Origin: an uncultured Flavobacteriales bacterium
GTDB taxonomy: Bacteria > Bacteroidota > Bacteroidia > Flavobacteriales_D > Crocinitomicaceae
Direction of reading: 5' to 3'
NCBI GenBank assembly: GCA_903899795.1
Contig: CAIUKX010000137.1
Location: 1 to 10,926, forward strand
DNA: 10,926 nt
Shown: positions 6,584 through 10,926 of the stretch, in pieces
Layout of the letters: the number at the start of each line of letters is the position of its first letter
How positions within the stretch are numbered: the first letter of the stretch is position 1
Made by a program: the position numbers and the translations under genes
Notes under the pieces: generated by a model
The model's database searches: none
What the model was told of the DNA's origin: nothing
What the model saw: the letters and a program-made list of their open reading frames with translations, nothing else

Positions 6584-7426
6584 TTAACCGATCAATTCCA
6601 TATTATCAATCAGGCGAACCTCGTCGCAATAGGCAACGATACAGGCGGTGGAACCCTTCACCCATTTATCAGAAAGCGATTCCAAGGTGTTTGGATCAAC
6701 GATTTCGAAATATTCTAATTGTAAATTTCCTTGTTGAAAGTAATTAACGACTGCCTTTTTCGTTTCTTTCGGATCGTGATTTTCAGCTAGTTTTTTGGCT
6801 AAAATCAACGAGCGATAAATATGAAGAGCGTCTGTTTTTTGAGCCTCCGAGAGCCGCATATTTCGACTGCTCATCGCTAATCCGGAAGATTCTCTTTGTG
6901 TTGGACAAGCAATAATTTCAACCGGAAGTTTCAAAAATTGAGTCATGTATCGAATAACGGCAACTTGTTGGAAGTCCTTTAAACCGAAGAATGCTTTGTG
7001 TGGTTTTACGATATCAAACAATCTTCCTACAACGTTTACAACTCCGTCAAAATGGCCGGGTCTGAATTTTCCTTCCATTAAGGTCCCCAATTTCCCTAAA
7101 TCCACTTGGTATCCCAAACTATTTTCTGGATACATTTCTTCTACCGATGGAGCGAAAACAATATCGCAATTTATTGTCTCTAATAAACGCACATCAGCCT
7201 CCAATGTTCTCGGGTATTTCAGGAGATCATCAGGGTTATTAAATTGGGTTGGATTGACAAAAATGCTCACTACCGTTACATCACAGTGATCCATAGCCGA
7301 TTGAACGAGTGAAATATGCCCCTGGTGTAGAGCACCCATGGTTGGAATGAAACCTATGGTTTTTCCTCCGGATTTGAGGGCAGAAATTTGCTCCTGTAAG
7401 TCCGTTATTTTACTATAAACTTTCAC
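6584..7426 (-). CDS. panC: Pantothenate synthetase (pantoate-beta-alanine ligase)
   Basis: PanC joins pantoate and beta-alanine with ATP through a pantoyl-adenylate, the last step of pantothenate synthesis in the cytoplasm. The 280 residues match the usual length. Visible motifs are IPTMGALHQGH at 27-37 with the HxGH-class signature 34-37, FVNPTQFNNPDDLLKYPRT at 56-74, FRPGHFDGVVNVV at 121-133, GLKDFQQ at 148-154 and the ATP-loop region RESSGLAMSSRN at 178-189. The start is a GTG (7424-7426 on the minus strand) directly preceded by an in-frame TAA, and the next Met (residue 30) is inside the active-site motif, so GTG is the only sensible start. It heads the operon panC-panD-flippase-rfaE2 and is divergent from the glycogen-synthase-like gene, with 107 bases between. 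Confidence 0.96.
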   Translation of the reverse strand: MKVYSKITDLQEQISALKSGGKTIGFIPTMGALHQGHISLVQSAMDHCDVTVVSIFVNPTQFNNPDDLLKYPRTLEADVRLLETINCDIVFAPSVEEMYPENSLGYQVDLGKLGTLMEGKFRPGHFDGVVNVVGRLFDIVKPHKAFFGLKDFQQVAVIRYMTQFLKLPVEIIACPTQRESSGLAMSSRNMRLSEAQKTDALHIYRSLILAKKLAENHDPKETKKAVVNYFQQGNLQLEYFEIVDPNTLESLSDKWVKGSTACIVAYCDEVRLIDNMELIG

Positions 7427-7457
7427 TTAATCCAGTTGAAGTAAATTATTTAAACGA

Positions 7458-7465
7458 CAAAACTA
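7458..7465 (-). promoter_or_regulatory. Possible -7 box for the panC operon
   Basis: On the minus strand 7465-7458 reads TAGTTTTG, a match to the Bacteroidota -7 consensus TAnnTTTG, and lies 31 bases before the panC GTG. No TTG is seen at the expected -33 distance, so the call is weak. If real, it lies back to back with the opposite promoter at 7476-7506. Confidence 0.35.
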
Positions 7466-7475
7466 TTCCTTTTTG

Positions 7476-7506
7476 TTGAAGTTCCGCTTTTTTTTTTATA
7501 TTTTTG
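7476..7506 (+). promoter_or_regulatory. Bacteroidota-type promoter for the glycogen-synthase-like gene
   Basis: TTG at 7476-7478 is followed after 20 bases by TATTTTTG at 7499-7506. This fits the phylum consensus TTG-N19/20-TAnnTTTG used by the primary sigma factor. Transcription would begin near 7511-7514, leaving a leader of only about 20 bases before the ATG at 7534. The spacer includes a long T run. It probably drives the downstream cluster 7534-10797. Confidence 0.6.
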
Positions 7507-7533
7507 TACTGTTTTTTACCAATCTAAAATTTC

Positions 7534-8355
7534 ATGGAGAAAAAGAGAATCCTTTTTATGTCGCAGGAAATAACACCGTTCCTTCCAAAATCTGATATTG
7601 CAACTACTGCAAGACGACTTCCACAAGGAATTCAAGAGGCTGGTAAAGATATTCGTGTATTCACTCCGAAATACGGGACAATCAATGAGCGTCGTCATCA
7701 ACTGCATGAGGTTATTCGCCTTTCAGGGATGAATTTAATCATCGATGATACAGATCATCCGTTGATTATTAAAGTGGCTTCTATTTCGGCAGCACGTATG
7801 CAAATTTACTTCATTGACAACGATGAGTATTTCAAGCGTAAAAACAATGTTACCGATGAAAACGGAGAGTTCTTTGCTGACAATGATGAGCGTGCGATGT
7901 TTTTCTGCCGCGGTGTTTTGGAAACAGTAAAAAAATTGGGATGGCAACCGGATGTAATTCACTGCCATGGATGGATGACGATGTTAATGCCGATTTATTT
8001 GAAAAAAATGTATTCGAAAGATCCTCATTTTGCGGAAACTAAGGTCGTATACAGTCTTTACAATGATGTGTTTAACAAAAATTGGGATGCTCGTTTCCCT
8101 GATAAACTTAAATTTGACGGGTTCGATGATGAATTGGTTGAGAAATTAAAAGATACCAGTTATGAAAACATCACACGTGTGATGACACAATATTCGGACG
8201 GAGTAAACGTTGGTAGTGATGATCTTTCTCCAGAGTTGAGAAAAATCTTTGACGATGCAACATGTTTGAAACAGGATTTTGTTCCTGAGGAAAACCAAAA
8301 TAAAGTAATGTCTGAATTTTTTGACAAAGTAATTGAAGAAGGGGTACTTATATAG
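7534..8355 (+). CDS. Glycogen/starch synthase-like protein, N-terminal GT5 domain only
   Basis: The 273-residue protein corresponds to the N-terminal Rossmann half of GlgA-type GT5 glycosyltransferases. It opens KKRILFMSQEITPFL, then LPQGIQEAGKDIRVFTPKYG (residues 29-48), an FIDNDEYFKR segment near 92-101 and DVIHCHGWMT near 145-154, all placed as in GlgA. Two things are missing. The Lys-x-Gly-Gly loop that binds ADP-glucose is replaced by Pro-Lys-Ser-Asp-Ile (18-22), and the C-terminal GT-B domain (about 200 residues with the donor-site Glu) is absent. The normal end sequence and the tight join to the next gene argue against recent truncation. Similar short proteins are commonly labelled glycogen synthase in Bacteroidota, but catalytic glycogen synthesis is doubtful from these residues. 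It is followed one base later by the DUF4270 lipoprotein, which suggests a shared, unknown envelope or polysaccharide role. Confidence 0.8.
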   Translation: MEKKRILFMSQEITPFLPKSDIATTARRLPQGIQEAGKDIRVFTPKYGTINERRHQLHEVIRLSGMNLIIDDTDHPLIIKVASISAARMQIYFIDNDEYFKRKNNVTDENGEFFADNDERAMFFCRGVLETVKKLGWQPDVIHCHGWMTMLMPIYLKKMYSKDPHFAETKVVYSLYNDVFNKNWDARFPDKLKFDGFDDELVEKLKDTSYENITRVMTQYSDGVNVGSDDLSPELRKIFDDATCLKQDFVPEENQNKVMSEFFDKVIEEGVLI

Positions 8356-8356
8356 A

Positions 8357-9712
8357 ATGAATAATTTTAATTTGTTTACGTGGCGGATGGTGATTAAACT
8401 TTCCGCTACTTTTGTGTTTGCCCTTTTCGTTTTTACTTCCTGTAAGAAGAAAGATACAAGCTTGGGAGTCAAGAGTATTGATCAGAATGAATTGTTGAAT
8501 TCAGCCATGGTTGACACATTTTCACTAATCACTTATTCAGAACCCGAGGATTCTACCATTACTTCAAGCCCTTACTACGCATTGCTTGGAACGTATAACG
8601 ACCCTTTGTTCGGACCGTCAGAAGCTTCTTTTTATACGCAATTGCGATTGGCAACGCCGAATCCTCAATTTGGAGATTTAAGCGCTATTACCATCGATTC
8701 ATTTGTTTTAGGATTGGAATATGCCGGATTTTATGGTGATTTAAGTCAGAAAAAAGTAGAAGTATACCGTCTAACAGATACTATGAACGTTATTACTACT
8801 TATTATTCATTTTCGACTAAAGATTGCTACCAAAATGATTTGGTTGATCCGAATCACAACCTGATTACTCCTAATCCTTACGACAGTACGATTGTTGCCG
8901 GTGTAGCTCTTCCAGCACAAATGAGAATTTTTCTGGATACAAATTTGGCAAGAACGATTATGAATGATGCGGCTTCCAACCCAGATTATTTTGCCTCGAA
9001 TGACAATTTCTTGAATTACTACTTTAAGGGCATCCATGTAAAGGTAAATAATCCACCCCAAACTTCAGGAAATGGTGGGATTTTATATTTTGATATGACT
9101 TCTAAATATACCAAACTGACTATTTATTATAAACAAGAAGGATTGAGTAAAACGTATGATATTGTATCGGATTCATACAGTGCGACTTTTAACAATATTC
9201 ATATCGATAATACGGGAAAACAGGTCAGCAGTGTGATTCATAGCCATATACTCGGTCAAAACCAATTCTATAGTCAATCAGCAAAATCGAGAGCGGTAAT
9301 CAATATTCCCGGAATCAATAATCTTCCTAGTAAAGCCATTATCCATGAAGCGATGCTGATTTTACCGGTTGAATATCAAACAGGTTACAAATACACACCC
9401 GCTGATGAAATTAGTATAGCTACACGTTTGCAGGATGGAACGACAGGTTTATATAATATCGGAGCTGGTATATATGATCCTTTTCAAAAACAATACACAT
9501 TCGATTTAAGGTCTTACGTACAGGGAGTTATCAGTCAGCAAAGATTTCCGGTTTATGTTTCTGGAATGTTGGTAAATGCTCTGATCAAAGGAACAGAAAT
9601 TTATGTCAACCCTAAACTATTCAACACCTCTTGTGACCGTATAGTATTCAATGGAGTGAATACTACAAATAAAAAGAAACCAAAACTTATACTCAAATAT
9701 ACTGAGTTTTAA
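8357..9712 (+). CDS. DUF4270 family lipoprotein
   Basis: This is a 451-residue predicted lipoprotein of unknown function. The signal segment MVIKLSATFVFALFVFTSC carries a lipobox (FTSC) with Cys29, followed by KKKD; lipid anchoring in the periplasm or outer membrane is expected. The mature part fits DUF4270: an early D-P-L-F-G motif (YNDPLFGPSEASFYTQL), I-D-S-x-V-L-x-L, and a final section with an IPGINNLPSKAIIHEAMLIL strand and a C-terminal K-P-K-L-I-L-K-Y-T. The chosen ATG (8357) follows the stop of the GT5-like gene by one base. A TTG at 8333 is open but would put charged residues before the signal and overlap the previous gene; Met11 (8387) is an alternative start. glmS follows 11 bases after the stop. 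DUF4270 is a Bacteroidota family often found in this position. Confidence 0.85.
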   Translation: MNNFNLFTWRMVIKLSATFVFALFVFTSCKKKDTSLGVKSIDQNELLNSAMVDTFSLITYSEPEDSTITSSPYYALLGTYNDPLFGPSEASFYTQLRLATPNPQFGDLSAITIDSFVLGLEYAGFYGDLSQKKVEVYRLTDTMNVITTYYSFSTKDCYQNDLVDPNHNLITPNPYDSTIVAGVALPAQMRIFLDTNLARTIMNDAASNPDYFASNDNFLNYYFKGIHVKVNNPPQTSGNGGILYFDMTSKYTKLTIYYKQEGLSKTYDIVSDSYSATFNNIHIDNTGKQVSSVIHSHILGQNQFYSQSAKSRAVINIPGINNLPSKAIIHEAMLILPVEYQTGYKYTPADEISIATRLQDGTTGLYNIGAGIYDPFQKQYTFDLRSYVQGVISQQRFPVYVSGMLVNALIKGTEIYVNPKLFNTSCDRIVFNGVNTTNKKKPKLILKYTEF

Positions 9713-9723
9713 TACTATACAAT

Positions 9724-10797
9724 ATGTGTGGAATCGTTGCTTACATCGGAGAAAAAGAGGCATATCCAATTGTAATAAAAGGATTAAAAAGATTAGAATA
9801 CAGAGGTTATGATAGTGCAGGTATAGCATTGTTAGATAACGGAAAGATTAATCAGTACAAGCGTCAAGGAAAAGTGGCCAACCTTGAAGAGTTTGCTTTA
9901 GGGAAAAATTGCAAAGGTCACGCTGGAATAGGTCACACGCGTTGGGCAACTCATGGTGCGCCGAATGATGTGAACGCTCACCCTCATTCATCAACTGATG
10001 GTAGAATTACTTTGATTCACAATGGAATTATTGAAAATTATGATTCATTACGTGAAGAATTAATCAGCCGTGGGTACAAATTTCAGAGTGAAACGGATAC
10101 GGAGGTGTTGGTTCACCTGATTGACGACATTCAAAAAAATGAAAAGGTTTCTATTGCTGAAGCAGTTCGATTGGCACTACACAGTGTTGTTGGTGCCTAT
10201 GCGATAGTTGTTCTTTCGGAAGATAATCCCAATCAATTGGTTGCTGCCCGAAAAAGTAGTCCATTGGTTGTTGGAATAGGAAATGAAGGTGACTTCTATT
10301 TGGCGTCAGATGCAACTCCTATAGTTGAGTATACAAACCAAGTGGTTTATCTGGAAGATGAGGAAATCGCAGTGGTAGACCTGAATGAAGGATTGAAAAT
10401 ATTCAGCATCGGAAATCAGGAAGTAACACCTTATATTCAGGAATTGGAAATGCAATTGGAAGCACTTGAAAAAGGTGGTTACGAGCATTTCATGTTAAAG
10501 GAAATTTATGAACAGCCGCGTTCAATTACCGATTGCTTCAGAGGAAGATTAAACGCGACAGAAGGTTGGGTTTCTTTGGGTGGAGTAAAGGATTACGAAC
10601 AAAAAATGGTGAATGCACAACGAATCATTATGGTTGCGTGCGGAACATCATGGCATGCTTGTTTGGTAGGTGAATATTTATTCGAGGATTTAGCACGGAT
10701 TAATGTGGAAGTTGAGTATGCGAGTGAATTCCGATACAGAAACCCGATTATCAATGAAAATGGCGTTTTGAAGTATTTAATTGAAAAGCGGGTGTAA
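9724..10797 (+). pseudogene. glmS: Glutamine-fructose-6-phosphate aminotransferase, truncated in SIS1
   Basis: Intact GlmS (about 610 residues) makes glucosamine-6-phosphate for peptidoglycan and LPS. This copy has only 357 codons. The glutaminase half is complete and normal: MCGIVAYIG with the catalytic Cys2, RLEYRGYDSAGIAL (23-36), GHTRWATHG (70-78), HNGIIENY (99-106) and SETDTEVLVHL (122-132). The first SIS domain starts correctly (VACGTSWHACL from 304, EYASEFRYRNPIINEN to 346) and then stops matching, giving GVLKYLIEKRV and TAA. The next residues in the family should be the SQSGET phosphate-binding loop. That loop, the rest of SIS1 and all of SIS2 are absent, and none of the remaining 130 bases resembles them in any frame. 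The remnant could at most hydrolyse glutamine. Causes could be a deletion or rearrangement at about 10762, a redundant copy, or a contig misjoin. Confidence 0.9.
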
Positions 10798-10882
10798 GCT
10801 GTTTTCCTCTTTGCAGTAATTGGGTTATCGCCTCTTTATCTCCCTTCAATTGCTATATTTGCGGCGCTAAAAAATAAGATAC
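10798..10882. other. Spacer between broken glmS and ychF
   Basis: These 85 bases hold no recognisable gene. They carry the promoter-like box of ychF near the right end. The sequence from about 10762 to 10850 does not match glmS and is presumably whatever lay upstream of ychF before the junction formed. Confidence 0.5.
10854..10861 (+). promoter_or_regulatory. -7 promoter box for ychF
   Basis: TATATTTG matches the Bacteroidota TAnnTTTG consensus and lies 21 bases before the ychF ATG at 10883, the same short-leader geometry as at 7499-7506. No clear TTG is present at the -33 position, so confidence is moderate. It would give ychF its own promoter, independent of the broken gene before it. Confidence 0.45.
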
Positions 10883-10926
10883 ATGGGTTTGCAATGTGGA
10901 ATTGTCGGTCTTCCGAACGTGGGTAA
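10883..10926 (+). CDS. ychF: YchF-type ATPase/GTPase, N-terminal start only
   Basis: Fourteen codons and two bases are present before the window ends. They read MGLQCGIVGLPNVG and then AA, consistent with the Lys of a Walker A G-x-P-N-V-G-K. This start is nearly diagnostic for YchF, an Obg-family P-loop protein that prefers ATP and binds ribosomes in the cytoplasm; Obg/Era-type relatives do not begin so directly with this loop. The ATG is preceded by a promoter-like box. The call rests only on the N-terminus. Confidence 0.8.
   Translation, partial: MGLQCGIVGLPNVG

Noticed and set aside
8333..8356. TTG start for the DUF4270 lipoprotein overlapping the previous gene
   Set aside because: ATG 8357, one base after the preceding stop, gives a normal lipoprotein signal; the TTG only adds charged residues.
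10762..10797. Simple frameshift as the cause of glmS truncation
   Set aside because: No frame after 10762 contains the SQSGET loop or any later GlmS sequence, so a single indel cannot explain it.
1..10926. CRISPR arrays, tRNA/rRNA genes, transposases or integrases
   Set aside because: None seen on either strand; the repeats present are the pairs and palindromes listed.

Overview
The window looks like a Bacteroidota chromosome, most likely Flavobacteriales in the broad sense. Four signs support this: AT-rich coding DNA, a secreted protein with a C-terminal type IX secretion (T9SS) sorting domain, a DUF4270 lipoprotein beside a glycogen-synthase-like gene and glmS, and Bacteroidota-type promoters (TAnnTTTG at -7, TTG near -33) instead of Shine-Dalgarno leaders. 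Genus cannot be read from the sequence.

Layout. (1) 1-1363, + strand: the end of mtnC and a complete mtnA, two enzymes of methionine salvage, separated by a short intergenic repeat. (2) 1487-4525, +: a 1012-residue secreted multidomain Ig-like/PKD protein with a T9SS tail. It is bracketed by a direct repeat, because the last 42-63 bases of mtnA recur at 4539-4601 just after it. The gene therefore seems to have been inserted at the 3' end of mtnA, leaving a second mtnA tail. (3) 7426 to 4611, - strand: a tight run panC, panD, a flippase-like membrane protein and a stand-alone heptose-1-phosphate adenylyltransferase. It joins pantothenate (CoA) synthesis to envelope and LPS precursor genes. A perfect 38-bp palindrome lies between panC and panD. 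(4) 7534-9712, +, divergent from panC: an N-terminal-only glycogen-synthase-like protein that lacks the ADP-glucose binding lysine motif, followed one base later by a DUF4270 lipoprotein. (5) 9724-10797, +: glmS, broken after about residue 346 inside its first SIS domain. (6) 10883-end: the first codons of ychF behind its own promoter-like box.

Most of the window is housekeeping metabolism in an arrangement typical of the phylum. The parts that deserve attention are the two structural scars: the duplicated mtnA tail around the secreted protein, and the abrupt loss of the synthase half of glmS next to ychF. The degenerate GT5-domain protein coupled to DUF4270 is the best candidate for an undescribed function. 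I see no transposase, integrase, CRISPR array, tRNA or rRNA, and no gap over 300 bases without a gene.
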